Below are positions 1 to 9,444 of a DNA stretch of 64,000 nucleotides, one piece after another. The translations under genes were made by a program, and so were the position numbers. The stretch comes from Pirellulaceae bacterium. GTDB taxonomy: Bacteria > Planctomycetota > Planctomycetia > Pirellulales > Pirellulaceae. Each line of letters starts with the position of its first letter. Within the stretch, counting starts at the first letter, position 1. The stretch is taken from positions 310,001 to 374,000 of the forward strand of contig BPJV01000005.1 of the NCBI GenBank assembly GCA_026004795.1, given 5' to 3'. The notes below the pieces were generated by a model, which was given only the letters and a program-made list of their open reading frames with translations, was not told the origin of the DNA and searched no databases.

Positions 1-407
1 GACGATTATCGCAGCGCAGTGGTTTTAGGTTGACCGTCGAGGTAGGGCTCGTCGAATGGGATGCTCGCCGCACCGTTGACCCAAGGCAGAGTGCTCCTGT
101 CGATGTAAGCGGGCTGGGGCGACGCCATGGGGCGTCAACTGCCATGTCGCTGGGAGAAAGGGATAGCGTGGCGAAGCGACGAGACGAGCAGCGAATGCTG
201 ATCGGTCCCTTCCGTTGTCCAGGGCCTGGATTGAGCCCCGCGTTGGTTCGGCTGAGACGATTCGGCACATCGCCCGCATGCTGGCCATGGCCTCGCGTTG
301 GCGGCTCGACTGGGAAAGCAACAGGGACTGCTTAGACCGAAGCAGTGGCGGGCACGGGGGCACCAAGTCGTCTCCCGTCGAGGAACAGACCATCATTGGA
401 GAATCCC
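1..407. other. Left edge, no convincing gene
   Basis: Plus-strand frames 1 and 2 stop within the first 33 bases, so the last few codons of an upstream gene could lie here, but too little remains to identify it. From about 34 to 407 the open frames on both strands are rich in Arg, Ser and Pro and look like chance frames. In planctomycetes a cluster like the one that follows usually sits behind cytochrome c oxidase or haem-synthesis genes; that is expectation, not something seen here. Confidence 0.4.
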
Positions 408-1364
408 GTGGAAAAGATAAAAAACCAGCATGGCTTTGCCTTGAACGTTCATGATGTCGTGCACCGCTATGGTGACCGCAAAGCATTGGATGGTTTATGC
501 TTGCAGGTCAATCGAAGTGAATTGTTCGCTTTGTTGGGGCCCAATGGTTGTGGTAAATCGACCCTGTTTCGTCTCATTTCTACGCTGGTTCCCTTGCAGC
601 AGGGGGAGATCGAGGTTTTCGGCAATTCGGTTCGCCATGATCAACGGCTCGTGCGGGGGCGGCTAGGGATAGTATTTCAATCGCCCAGTTTGGATCCGAA
701 GCTCACGGTGCGTGAGAACCTATGGTGCGGAAGCGTCTTGTACGGATGCGACCGACGACAATTCGAGCGGCGGTTGGCGGAAGTGACTGAGCAGTTGGGA
801 GTCGAGGATCGCTTGCACGATCCCGTGGAGGAGCTTTCTGGTGGTTTGAAGCGTCGTGTCGAACTGGCCAAGGCGATTTTCCACCGCCCCCGCTTACTGT
901 TGATGGATGAACCAAGTACCGGCTTGGATCCAGCAGCACGATTGGACCTGTGGCGCGCATTGCGGCAGTTGCAGGTGCAACAGCGAATCACCATCGTTCT
1001 TACCACCCATCTTCTCGACGAAGCGGATCGAGCCGATCGCATCGCGATCATGGACCGAGGGCAGGTGCGAGCGGTGGGGTCCCCCGGTAAATTGCGTCAA
1101 GAATTGGGGCATCAGGTATTGGTGCTACGGCCCGCTCTGGCGGAGATTCGTACTTGGTTGGCGGAGCGAGAAATCGACGCCACCGAAGCCGATGGAGAAC
1201 TGCGAATCACGGGCAACGACGTAGCCAATCTGGTTCCCGCCCTGGCCGCCAACTTTGGGCGGCAGATCGAGCAGATGTCGGTCGGCCAACCCGGGCTGGA
1301 AGATGTTTTTGTGGCCAAGACAGGGCATCGTTACTGGGCCGACACGACGTCGGTTCCAGCTTGA
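408..1364 (+). CDS. ABC exporter ATP-binding protein (CcmA/DrrA type)
   Basis: This is the cytoplasmic ATPase subunit of an ABC-2-type exporter, 318 residues. A complete set of nucleotide-binding motifs is visible: Walker A GPNGCGKST (about residues 44-52), signature LSGGLKRR (about 143), Walker B LLLMDEP (about 163) and the switch histidine in TTHLLDEAD (about 201). The C-terminal 80 residues form the regulatory tail seen in DrrA-like ATPases. I chose GTG at 408 because a GGAGA lies at the right distance upstream; an in-frame start at 345 would add 21 residues of poor coding quality. The permease follows after about 85 bases, and SCO1 and DUF420 genes come next, so a role in oxidase assembly or haem/copper handling is plausible. 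The substrate cannot be read from the sequence. Confidence 0.93.
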   Translation: MEKIKNQHGFALNVHDVVHRYGDRKALDGLCLQVNRSELFALLGPNGCGKSTLFRLISTLVPLQQGEIEVFGNSVRHDQRLVRGRLGIVFQSPSLDPKLTVRENLWCGSVLYGCDRRQFERRLAEVTEQLGVEDRLHDPVEELSGGLKRRVELAKAIFHRPRLLLMDEPSTGLDPAARLDLWRALRQLQVQQRITIVLTTHLLDEADRADRIAIMDRGQVRAVGSPGKLRQELGHQVLVLRPALAEIRTWLAEREIDATEADGELRITGNDVANLVPALAANFGRQIEQMSVGQPGLEDVFVAKTGHRYWADTTSVPA

Positions 1365-1448
1365 GGGGGCATGCGATGACCGTCAGCGTAGTGATCTGAC
1401 CCCTTGCGTCCACCAGGCGTTAGTAAGAGTAGTGGAGGAGACAGCCGA

Positions 1449-2345
1449 GTGCCGGACCAACAAACGGTGAGTCAACGGACCAGTGAGGCATCCCCGTCGA
1501 TTGCTGGCGGTGAATCGGTCGACGCCGGCCAGCAGATCGCCCGTCCCTCAACGCTGGGGGTTGTGGGTATGCTGGCATGGCGGGAGTGGATTCGTTTTTT
1601 TCGTCAGCGAAACCGAGTCATCGGGGCCCTGGGACAACCAATCCTTTTTTGGCTTCTCTTCGGCACTGGCATGCATACCGCTTTTCGAGGCGGTGGGCAG
1701 GATTTCATGACGTATTACCTGCCAGGTACGATTGCGCTCATCTTGCTGTTTACTGCCATCTTCACCACGATTTCGATCATCGAGGATCGTCGTGAAGGGT
1801 TTTTGCAGAATGTCTTGGTGGCTCCCGCACCGCGAGCTGCCATCGCCATGGGCAAGATGGTGGGAGGAGGGGCGATTGCCTGGACGCAAGCGATGTTGTT
1901 CGTGCTGCTCACCCTGCTGATTGGACAGGTCGCGTGGACAGCCAGTTTGCTGGGGGCGGTCGTGTTGATGGCCATCGCTTCGCTGGCGATTACCGCGATG
2001 GGCGTGGTATTCGCGTGGCCAATGGACTCGACGCAGGGATTTCACGCCATCATGAATCTGGTGTTGATGCCTCTGTGGCTGCTCAGCGGCGCTTTCTTTC
2101 CCATCCCCGCTTTGCAACCCAATCTGCCGGTGGGACAGGTCGTCCTGCACTGGCTGATGCGTTGCAATCCGATGAGCTATCTGGTTGGCGGGTTGCGTAG
2201 AATGTTAAGTGACGTTAGCCAATCAGCGGAATTCTGGGTGCCTGGTTTAGGAAGCAGCTGGTCGGTCTCGATCCTGTTCTTCGTTGTTTCCTTTGCCATG
2301 GCATGGTGGATCGTACAACGGCCGGCACGAGGAGATGCTGCATGA
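1449..2345 (+). CDS. ABC-2 type permease
   Basis: This integral membrane protein of about 298 residues should pair with the preceding ATPase. After a polar N-terminus of about 50 residues it has roughly six hydrophobic segments, with an ABC-2 pattern: a membrane-adjacent REWIRFFRQRNR segment, then FWLLFGTGMH, and a late LMPLWLLSGAFFP segment typical of DrrB/CcmB-like permeases. GTG at 1449 is preferred because GGAGGAG lies at 1434-1440; an in-frame TTG at 1404 would add 15 residues. Its stop overlaps the ATG of the next gene (ATGA at 2342-2345), which indicates translational coupling with the SCO1 homologue. Confidence 0.9.
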   Translation: MPDQQTVSQRTSEASPSIAGGESVDAGQQIARPSTLGVVGMLAWREWIRFFRQRNRVIGALGQPILFWLLFGTGMHTAFRGGGQDFMTYYLPGTIALILLFTAIFTTISIIEDRREGFLQNVLVAPAPRAAIAMGKMVGGGAIAWTQAMLFVLLTLLIGQVAWTASLLGAVVLMAIASLAITAMGVVFAWPMDSTQGFHAIMNLVLMPLWLLSGAFFPIPALQPNLPVGQVVLHWLMRCNPMSYLVGGLRRMLSDVSQSAEFWVPGLGSSWSVSILFFVVSFAMAWWIVQRPARGDAA

Positions 2346-3130
2346 GATGGTTGTGGCTAGTTGGAGTGGTGGGGCTGGGGATCACGGGGCTGGTCCTCAA
2401 TTGGAAGGTCGCTAAGCAACAGGAGAGTCCCGTCGCCATGGCGATGGTCGAGATGGAGGACGGAACGCTCGTTCCCGTTGATAGTCAACCGTCGACCGGA
2501 CCGGTGATGGCTCCCGCTTCCCCGGAGTCGATCGCCCCGGACGGTTCGGACGAGGATTGGCTGACGCGTTTCGTGTTGATCGAACGGTCGGGAGAGCCAG
2601 TCAGCTCATTCGATCTTCGCGGGCAACCGTATGTGGCTGGGTTTTTCTTCACCACTTGCCCTTCGGTATGCGTGCGGCAGAACGGGCGGATGAAAGAGCT
2701 GCAGACCGAATTTGCTGGCCAGCCGGTGCGTTTTCTCAGTATCTCCTGCGACCCCGAAATCGACACGCCAGAAGTGTTGCGACAGTATGCAGCGCGTTTC
2801 GATGCCGATCCTCAGCAGTGGTTGTTCTTGACCGGCAAAATGGATTACATCCGTCGCGTGGGGGCCGAGTTTTTCTGGTTGCCGGTTGAGCGGCGTGGGC
2901 ATCCAGAGCGGTTTGCACTTGTCGATGCCGCCGGGCAGTTGTTCGCGTTGTACGAGTGGAACGATGAATCGCAATGGAACGCATTGCGCAAAGATTTGCA
3001 GCGGATGATTGCCGCTGGTGGCACGTTGCCCCGCGAATCGGCCTCCGTGACCATGTCGCCTAGGGCAGTTGCAGGGGACGCTGCGGAAGGAGAGACCGAG
3101 TCCGCTGTCGATGGTGCGGCGGTTGAATAA
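2342..3130 (+). CDS. SCO1/SenC copper chaperone-like protein
   Basis: Sco proteins deliver copper to, or reduce, the CuA site of cytochrome c oxidase on the outer face of the cytoplasmic membrane. The 262-residue product starts with an uncleaved-looking anchor (about residues 3-20), then a Pro/Ser-rich linker and a thioredoxin-fold domain. The copper-binding CPSVC (CxxxC, C106 and C110) follows FFFTT, and the ligand histidine is in GHPERFALVD. All three expected ligands are present. The ATG at 2342 overlaps the upstream stop by four bases. The C-terminal tail of about 45 residues is low-complexity and variable. The DUF420 gene directly downstream is a known neighbour in oxidase clusters. Confidence 0.92.
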   Translation: MRWLWLVGVVGLGITGLVLNWKVAKQQESPVAMAMVEMEDGTLVPVDSQPSTGPVMAPASPESIAPDGSDEDWLTRFVLIERSGEPVSSFDLRGQPYVAGFFFTTCPSVCVRQNGRMKELQTEFAGQPVRFLSISCDPEIDTPEVLRQYAARFDADPQQWLFLTGKMDYIRRVGAEFFWLPVERRGHPERFALVDAAGQLFALYEWNDESQWNALRKDLQRMIAAGGTLPRESASVTMSPRAVAGDAAEGETESAVDGAAVE

Positions 3131-3178
3131 GGTCGCGCAATTGTTTGTTAAAACTCGCTTGGCAAAGGTGGGCATGCG

Positions 3179-5989
3179 GTGTTGGTTCAATGGTTACCCC
3201 ATGTCAACGTCACGCTCAATGCGTTGGCGTTAGGTCTATTGATCGTCGGATTCGTCCTCATCAAGCGAGGGCATGAGACGGTTCATCGCAACGTGATGCT
3301 GGCGGCGCTGGCCACATCGATTCTGTTTCTTGTCTGTTACTTGGTCTATCACGCGTATGTTCCCAGCAAGCGTTTTCCCACCGATCCGGCGGTGGCGCCC
3401 CCTGCAGCGCGCTATTTCTATTACGGTTTACTTGCCAGTCATGTGTTGCTTGCTGCCACCGTCCCCTTTTTCGCCCTTGCCGCCGTCTACTACGGCTGGC
3501 GAGACCGTCGCGACATGCATCGCCGAGTCGTTCGCTGGGCATGGCCGATTTGGGTCTATGTCTCGGCGACCGGTGTTCTCGTGTACCTGATGTTGTATCG
3601 CATTTACCATGTAGCCGTCCTGCTGCTGGCGATAATGTTCTGGATCGTGGGAGCTGACCACAGTTGGGGGGATGAGTTTCATGGGACTCCTCCTAGTCGA
3701 AAAGCGACGGCCGAACAACTGTTGAAGATGGAGCAGGTTGAGCAACTGGCGTCGGTCGGGCAGATGGAGGAGGCGATTGAAGTTCTCGAGCAACTGTATG
3801 ATGAAGGGTTAGGCCGATTGGTCGAAGCTGGCGACGTCCAGCGGGCTGGAACGCAGTGGGTGCAACCCTATATTCCATTGCGCACTTGGACTCAGCGCAA
3901 ACTGGCGGAATTACTGCGCGCGAACAACGAAACTCGGCAACGCTACCTGGCTCGGCATGATGCTGCGGCCAAAGCGGCGGCGACGCGGCCCGTTCACGCT
4001 GATTCCCTGGAGGAATTGTTTCTTACCGCCCAGCGGTTCCATGCGACCTCGTGGGGCGCGAAACTTTACCTCGCCTTGGCCGATCGGTATTTGGAGCGCG
4101 GGTGGACCTTGCCGGCTGTGGACATGCTGGAACGCGCCGTGCCGGAATTGCGGTCAGAGATGGCAGGCGGCGACCCTCAAGGAACACTGCCTTGGCCGCT
4201 GGTGTGGCACAATTACCGGCAGGAAACGCCCGCGGCGAGTGTGGAGGCGATGGCGTTGGATCGGTGGGGAAGGATCGGTCAGTCGCTGCGGAGTGATGCC
4301 CGCGCGCAGGAGATCCGTGAGGCTGTGCATCGCCTGGTTCTGGCTGCCAGCGCGTCCCCAGAGCTGTTGGATCGTCGTGCGATCGTCGATTGGGTGTCCA
4401 CCATTCTTCCCCTGGTCGAAGGGGAGGATCGGTTGAAAACCGGGGAACTGGTGGCCGCCGCGCAGAGTTGGCCGCCGCCGCCCGAAGTTCAGTGGTGGAG
4501 CGAATTTGCCGGCAATGCGCGACGTAACGCGGCGGCATCGGGGCGCTTTCGGTTGGATGAATGGCCAGTGTGGAGCCAATCGCTGGAGGCCTTTACGGCG
4601 ACCAGCGACAAAACCCCTGCCAGCCAACCTCGGGTAGGGGAGTCAGCCGATGGCATCCTCGCGTTTTTCCCGGTGAGCGATGGGGAACGCGTTTACGTCA
4701 ACGGACTGAATCGCATCTACGCTTATCGCCTGGCCGATGGCCATCCGTGGCCGAGTCGCCAGTCCGGCGGAGTATTATTCGATGCGCAAATCAACGCCAG
4801 CGCTTTTCTGCCGTTGGGGTACCCGCTGGTGGGATCTCCTCGAGGAACTTTGACACTCGTCGACGGTGTTCTGTATGCCCGCATGGGGCCACCAGTGACC
4901 GGATGGGCGAATTTTGAGGCGGCCATCGACGGCGGCTCGATGGGGTACTTGATAGCGCTGGACTTGGCACGAGAAGGCATGCTGCTACCTGGTTTCCCGC
5001 TGCGCTTGTTGCCGCCTACTTTCCAGCATGCCGAGATCGAAGGTGCCCCGGTGATCGTCGATGATTTGGCCATCGTGAGCGTTCTAGAACGTGATGACGT
5101 CGGGGTGCGACGAGGCGTGGCGGCCTTCAATCGTTGGCATGGTCATCTGGAATGGTACACCGGTCCATTGGCGACCGGGAGCGTCGAAGGCATGGATCGT
5201 GCGAATCTGATTTCGCATCAGCTGTTGTCGTTCGCCGGTGGTAGATTATTTTACAACACCAATCTTGGTTCGATCGTGTGCCTTGACCCTCTCAACGGGC
5301 GTGTGGTGTGGCAGACGCGTTATCGTCGGGCGGCGGGAACCACGACTGACGTGCTTCGCACCGACCGATTCCGCTATCGAACTCTCACTCCCTGTCTGAT
5401 CGCTCGCGGTTTGGTGTTCTGTGCGCCCCAAGATGCTGCGGAGATCTTTGCTTTGGACGTGACAGATGGCTCCTTGGTCTGGGCCACCGATGAAGGGCAT
5501 GTCGACGATGCCGTGCATCTGCTGGGGGTCACCGAGAATGATGAGCTGATATGCAGTGGCGACTACCTGGTGTGGCTTGACTGTCGGACGGGGCGCGTGT
5601 GGGGACGGTTTCCCGGAGCGAATACGCCAGGAGTCGTGCACGCCTTGCCGGATCCTCGTGGAATGGGCCGCGGACTGATCGTCGACGATCACGTTCTCTG
5701 GCCGACCGCCGGTGAGGTGCTCGTTTTGCGTTTAGATTCTCAACAACCAGGCGGCAGCACGCCCCTGGTGCCCATCGAGGACGGGGCTCCTGCCGACGGG
5801 TCGCCTGCGGCGCAGCGCTCCATGCAACTGAATCGTCCGGTACGGGTGGTGCATCGTTATGCACTGGGGGCGCGAGGTGCCGAAGGTGGCAATCTTGTCC
5901 CTGCCGGCGACATGTTGCTCTACGCCAGCCCGCGACGGATTATGGCTTTCGCCAAACGTGATGCTTGGCGGGATATCTCGCTACGGTAG
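3179..5989 (+). CDS. DUF420 membrane domain fused to a PQQ-like repeat protein
   Basis: This is one open frame of 936 codons. Residues 1-143 form a DUF420 (CtaM-like) domain with four membrane segments and the family histidines (LPHVNVTLNAL, RGHETVHRNVM, YLVYHAY, LASHVLLA, MHRRVVRW); related proteins take part in oxidase assembly. At the point where DUF420 proteins normally end (VYLMLYRIYH), the frame runs into a second hydrophobic stretch (residues 144-158) that resembles the signal peptide of a secreted protein. A helical region with a TPR-like start (MEEAIEVLEQLYDEG, about 195-210) follows. From about residue 490 there are repeated PQQ/quinoprotein-like blades such as VYVNGLNRIYAYRLADG, LFYNTNLGSIVCLDPLNGRVVWQTRY and EIFALDVTDGSLVWATD. 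The GTG start has AAAGGTGGG upstream. No ribosome binding site precedes the internal ATG at 3590, which argues for one fused product. Confidence 0.85.
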   Translation: MLVQWLPHVNVTLNALALGLLIVGFVLIKRGHETVHRNVMLAALATSILFLVCYLVYHAYVPSKRFPTDPAVAPPAARYFYYGLLASHVLLAATVPFFALAAVYYGWRDRRDMHRRVVRWAWPIWVYVSATGVLVYLMLYRIYHVAVLLLAIMFWIVGADHSWGDEFHGTPPSRKATAEQLLKMEQVEQLASVGQMEEAIEVLEQLYDEGLGRLVEAGDVQRAGTQWVQPYIPLRTWTQRKLAELLRANNETRQRYLARHDAAAKAAATRPVHADSLEELFLTAQRFHATSWGAKLYLALADRYLERGWTLPAVDMLERAVPELRSEMAGGDPQGTLPWPLVWHNYRQETPAASVEAMALDRWGRIGQSLRSDARAQEIREAVHRLVLAASASPELLDRRAIVDWVSTILPLVEGEDRLKTGELVAAAQSWPPPPEVQWWSEFAGNARRNAAASGRFRLDEWPVWSQSLEAFTATSDKTPASQPRVGESADGILAFFPVSDGERVYVNGLNRIYAYRLADGHPWPSRQSGGVLFDAQINASAFLPLGYPLVGSPRGTLTLVDGVLYARMGPPVTGWANFEAAIDGGSMGYLIALDLAREGMLLPGFPLRLLPPTFQHAEIEGAPVIVDDLAIVSVLERDDVGVRRGVAAFNRWHGHLEWYTGPLATGSVEGMDRANLISHQLLSFAGGRLFYNTNLGSIVCLDPLNGRVVWQTRYRRAAGTTTDVLRTDRFRYRTLTPCLIARGLVFCAPQDAAEIFALDVTDGSLVWATDEGHVDDAVHLLGVTENDELICSGDYLVWLDCRTGRVWGRFPGANTPGVVHALPDPRGMGRGLIVDDHVLWPTAGEVLVLRLDSQQPGGSTPLVPIEDGAPADGSPAAQRSMQLNRPVRVVHRYALGARGAEGGNLVPAGDMLLYASPRRIMAFAKRDAWRDISLR

Positions 5990-6090
5990 CCCAATGATGG
6001 CATGCGGCGGATCGGTGGGTTAAACTACAGCTTCGGCTCGTCTTTCTTGTGGACGACGTTTCTTCACGAACATGCAGATAGGCGTTGAAC

Positions 6091-7548
6091 ATGCACACGG
6101 ATACCAAGCACCGACCGAATCGCCGTACCGTATTGGCCGCCGGGGGAGCCGCGGTGGCCGTCTGGACGTTTCCGGCCCCCAAGAGTCGCGCTACGGCACT
6201 GGAAGAGGTCCGGTTGGGATTCATCAGTTGTGGCAGCCGAGCTGGGCAGCACCTGAATGTCTTTCAAAGCATGCCGGAAGTGAGAATCACGGGCTTGTGT
6301 GACCCGGATGGAAAGCGCTTGGAAGCGGCTGGTAAACGAGTTCCCGACGCTCGCCAGTACACGGATTTGCGCCGTCTGATCGATGCGGATGAGATCGATG
6401 CCGTCGTCATTGCTGCCTGCAACCATTGGCATTGTTTGGCGGCGATATGGGCCATGCAGGCCGGAAAAGATGTCTACGTCGAAAAGCCGCTTTCTCATTC
6501 CCAGTGGGAAGGGGAGCAGACAGTAAAGGCGGCGCGAAAATACGGCAGGATTTGCCAGGTCGGGACGCAACAGCGGTCCGATCCCATGCAGGCAGAGATC
6601 AAACGGTTCCTCCATGAAGAGAAGGCCTTGGGAGAGATCCAGAGCTGCCGAGTTAACCGGTATGGCGTTCGTGCACCGATTGGAAAACGTAGCACACCGT
6701 TGAAGATTGACCCGTCCATCGATTACGACCTATGGCTGGGCCCGGCTCAAGAGAAGCCGATCTTTCGCGACAAATTGCAATACGATTGGCATTGGGACTT
6801 CAATACTGGTTCCGGTGAAATGGGGAATTGGGGGGTCCATGTCCTGGACGATGCGCGCAACAATGTGTTCTTAGACCAGGTCAAGCTGCCGCGCCGTATT
6901 GCGGCAGCGGGTGGACGCGTGGCGTGGAATGATGCCGGGGATACGCCCAACGTTCATTTCGTCTACTTCGACACTGGGGAAGTTCCCACCGTCATTGGGT
7001 TGAGCAACCTGCGGGCCACACCGGACGCCAAGGGGTCACCGAGCCACCCGGGGCCAGGAAGCGGGTACATCGTTTATTGCGAAGGAGGCCGATTGGAGGG
7101 GCAACGAGGAAAAGCTGTCGCCTACGACAAACATGGTAACCGAATCAAAGAATTTAAGGGAAATAGTGGCAACCGTTTGCATCAACAGAACTTCATTGAT
7201 TGCGTGTTGAGCCGCGATGCGAGCAAGTTGAACACCGATGTGGAGGTGGGCAACTTCTCTACCGGCTGGTGCAATCTAGCCAACATCGCCTACCTGGCAG
7301 GATCCAACTACAACGAAGAAAGGGCCGAGCAAATTGCCGCCATGGCACCACAGTGGGGGCAGCTGCGCGACGAGATGGAACAACATCTGGCCGCGCATGG
7401 CGTGCCGCTTGCCGAATTGAAGTTAAGCGGGGTGCTCGAGCTTGATCCTGAGCAAGGAACGTTCGTCGGCCCTGACGCAGAGCGAGCGAACCAGTTCCTC
7501 AAACGTGAGTATCGCGCGCCGTATGTTGTACCCGAAATCACACTGTGA
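6091..7548 (+). CDS. Secreted Gfo/Idh/MocA family oxidoreductase
   Basis: This is an NAD(P)-dependent sugar or polyol dehydrogenase-like protein of 485 residues. It opens with a twin-arginine signal (NRRTVLAAGGAAVAVW), so it should be exported already folded with its cofactor. The Rossmann domain follows (VRLGFISCGSRAG, then DPDGKRLEAA) with the family motif EKP in DVYVEKPLSH near residue 135. The C-terminal domain carries the DYDLWLGPA and GEMGNWGVHVLDDAR stretches common in planctomycete members. ATG 6091 has AGATAGG about eight bases upstream; an in-frame TTG lies at 6085. The gene is monocistronic and convergent with the ThuA-DUF1080 gene. Its substrate is unknown. Confidence 0.92.
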   Translation: MHTDTKHRPNRRTVLAAGGAAVAVWTFPAPKSRATALEEVRLGFISCGSRAGQHLNVFQSMPEVRITGLCDPDGKRLEAAGKRVPDARQYTDLRRLIDADEIDAVVIAACNHWHCLAAIWAMQAGKDVYVEKPLSHSQWEGEQTVKAARKYGRICQVGTQQRSDPMQAEIKRFLHEEKALGEIQSCRVNRYGVRAPIGKRSTPLKIDPSIDYDLWLGPAQEKPIFRDKLQYDWHWDFNTGSGEMGNWGVHVLDDARNNVFLDQVKLPRRIAAAGGRVAWNDAGDTPNVHFVYFDTGEVPTVIGLSNLRATPDAKGSPSHPGPGSGYIVYCEGGRLEGQRGKAVAYDKHGNRIKEFKGNSGNRLHQQNFIDCVLSRDASKLNTDVEVGNFSTGWCNLANIAYLAGSNYNEERAEQIAAMAPQWGQLRDEMEQHLAAHGVPLAELKLSGVLELDPEQGTFVGPDAERANQFLKREYRAPYVVPEITL

Positions 7549-7577
7549 GGAGGTGAAGCCGAATTCTGGTCCGATCT

Positions 7578-7601
7578 GGGGCGACGTCGGCATGCCGCCC
7601 C
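7578..7601. terminator. Possible bidirectional hairpin between convergent genes
   Basis: GGGGCG at 7578-7583 can pair with CGCCCC at 7596-7601 across a 12-base loop that contains the palindrome CGGCATGCCG. It lies in the 84-base gap between the convergent oxidoreductase and ThuA-DUF1080 genes. Neither side has a T-run, so it would be an atypical terminator. Confidence 0.35.
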
Positions 7602-7632
7602 GGACGATCACAGCCATGGAGGTCATCGGCCG

Positions 7633-9219
7633 TTATTTGATTTCCCGCACGCGGATGTCGCGCCAGCGAACCTCAAAGGGCCCTCGGTTCCCTACTCCAT
7701 GGACTTGTAAACCGATAAACCCCTCTTGATAGCTGGTGGGATCGAAGAGATCTTCGATCTTCTGGCCATTGATCCACGTTTGAATTCGTGGCCCGACGGC
7801 CCGGATGACGAAGCGATTCCACTGGCCGTTCTTCATCACCTTGGTCGGCCGTTGGTGAGGACTCAGCCAGCCGCGTCCGGTTGCTTCTCCATAGATGTAC
7901 CCTGCTTCTCCAGGGCTAGCCTCGATCTCCACTTGGGGGCCATGCACGCGGCCGTTGTTGTATTCGGGTAGGCTCTTGCTGCGGATCTGGCAGCCAGAAT
8001 TCAATTCATCGTCCACCTTCACTTCGAAGGTCAGTTCGAAGTCGCTATAGTCCCGCTCGGTGCACAAGAATGAATTCGGGCTTCCTTTTTCCGTAACGCC
8101 GCGAATCGTGCCTTCCGCGACCGCATACTTGGCCGTACCGTTTCGTTGTACCCAGCCACTGAGAGACTCCCCGTCAAACAACGCAACCCAGTCGCCTGCG
8201 TTGATATCCGGTATCGCTCCAAAGTCGACCGCGTCGTTGCTTTGCGGAAACTTCAGTTCCTGAGGATCGTGCATGATCGGTTCCTTGTCGCTCAACTGAG
8301 CCGAGGTGACGGCAGGTTGAGTTACCTTCCCCGAAGCGGCCCATTCCGTTCCGCGTTGCAAGGTGATTTGAAAGGCGGCGCCACGCATGGCGGTGGTATC
8401 GTGTCCCAATGTGGTATGGAAAACACGTCCCTGGCCATAGTGAATGGTCATCAAAATGGGTTCGTGTTCTCCGGTGCCTCCTGTCTGTGGATCGCTATAG
8501 GCGGTGGCGAGGACATCCATGTTCGCTGCCGGTCCCCGCAGTTGAGCATAGAGTTCATCCTCGGCCTGAAAGAAACTGGTGGGAATGCCGCGTGTGATCG
8601 GATGTTCCACGTCGCGGCAGATGATCAGGAACGGATGACGTTTTCCGTGACTGCCTCCTCGACCGGGAGAAGTGTCCTTAACGAATTTCCCATCACGATA
8701 CCGAACATAGGGACCGAATTTTTCATTTCGACCTCCCCAGCCACCGAGACCAATCATTTCGTTGTATTCGGGCCAATCCGGGAACGCATTGTCCGCCGCA
8801 TGGACGCTGACAAAGCCGCCACCTCCGCGCACGAAATCGACAAATGCGGCTTTGGTCGTCTCGCTCCACGAATCGCCGTTGTAGTTGCTCACCACCACAT
8901 CGTACTTGGAAAAATCGGGGGCGAACGTACTCATGTCACCACCTTGAGGTGGCGTCGTGGCGACGTCGACGTGAAACCGACCGGTGGTCTCCAGGGTCGC
9001 TTTGATCAGCGGCGTTGTCTCCTGCCACCGATGATTATTCTGCCCATCGATGATCAGCACCTGATAAACCGCTTCGTCGCCGAGCGCCGCCGCGGTGGAA
9101 GCCAAGGCGAGGATGAAGAACTGCAGGCAGGTGATCCATCCGTGATTCCGCCAACTACGGACGCGCACTAGGCGGCCCACCTCTTGAACAATGCGAAGTT
9201 TAATCAGCGCAGTCATCAT
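7633..9219 (-). CDS. ThuA domain plus DUF1080 (3-keto-disaccharide hydrolase-like) protein
   Basis: This secreted two-domain protein has 528 residues. A signal sequence at about residues 28-47 ([20 protein letters not shown]) is followed by a ThuA-like domain, a glutamine-amidotransferase-like fold implicated in disaccharide use ([14 protein letters not shown], then [25 protein letters not shown] and [11 protein letters not shown]). Residues of about 340-528 form a DUF1080 jellyroll domain ([46 protein letters not shown]). Members of the DUF1080 family have been characterised as 3-keto-glycoside hydrolases or lyases. This would fit with the neighbouring secreted Gfo/Idh/MocA oxidoreductase, which could make 3-keto sugars; that link is inference. 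Confidence 0.9.
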   Translation of the reverse strand: MMTALIKLRIVQEVGRLVRVRSWRNHGWITCLQFFILALASTAAALGDEAVYQVLIIDGQNNHRWQETTPLIKATLETTGRFHVDVATTPPQGGDMSTFAPDFSKYDVVVSNYNGDSWSETTKAAFVDFVRGGGGFVSVHAADNAFPDWPEYNEMIGLGGWGGRNEKFGPYVRYRDGKFVKDTSPGRGGSHGKRHPFLIICRDVEHPITRGIPTSFFQAEDELYAQLRGPAANMDVLATAYSDPQTGGTGEHEPILMTIHYGQGRVFHTTLGHDTTAMRGAAFQITLQRGTEWAASGKVTQPAVTSAQLSDKEPIMHDPQELKFPQSNDAVDFGAIPDINAGDWVALFDGESLSGWVQRNGTAKYAVAEGTIRGVTEKGSPNSFLCTERDYSDFELTFEVKVDDELNSGCQIRSKSLPEYNNGRVHGPQVEIEASPGEAGYIYGEATGRGWLSPHQRPTKVMKNGQWNRFVIRAVGPRIQTWINGQKIEDLFDPTSYQEGFIGLQVHGVGNRGPFEVRWRDIRVREIK

Positions 9220-9444
9220 GTTATCCGTATTCCTTGTTCTTCGAAGTGACTAAGCAACGTTTACCATTATCATTCTAATTCGAGTGATTTGATCCATTGT
9301 CCCACGCGATTTTGGCAATTGCAAATGTGCCATGCGGCGACGCGGCGATGCACCATGTCGATGACAGGAACAGGAGCCCTTTCTTGCCCCCATAGGCGAT
9401 AAGGCGAGATGCTCTGGAAGACGGTGGCGACGGCATGCCCTTGG

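Noticed and set aside
345-407. N-terminal extension of the ABC ATPase
   Set aside because: The sequence before GTG 408 has no ribosome binding site and unusual composition, while 408 has GGAGA upstream.
8146-9171. 341-codon plus-strand frame
   Set aside because: It lies wholly antisense to the ThuA-DUF1080 gene, whose domains are clear; the frame has no recognisable motif.
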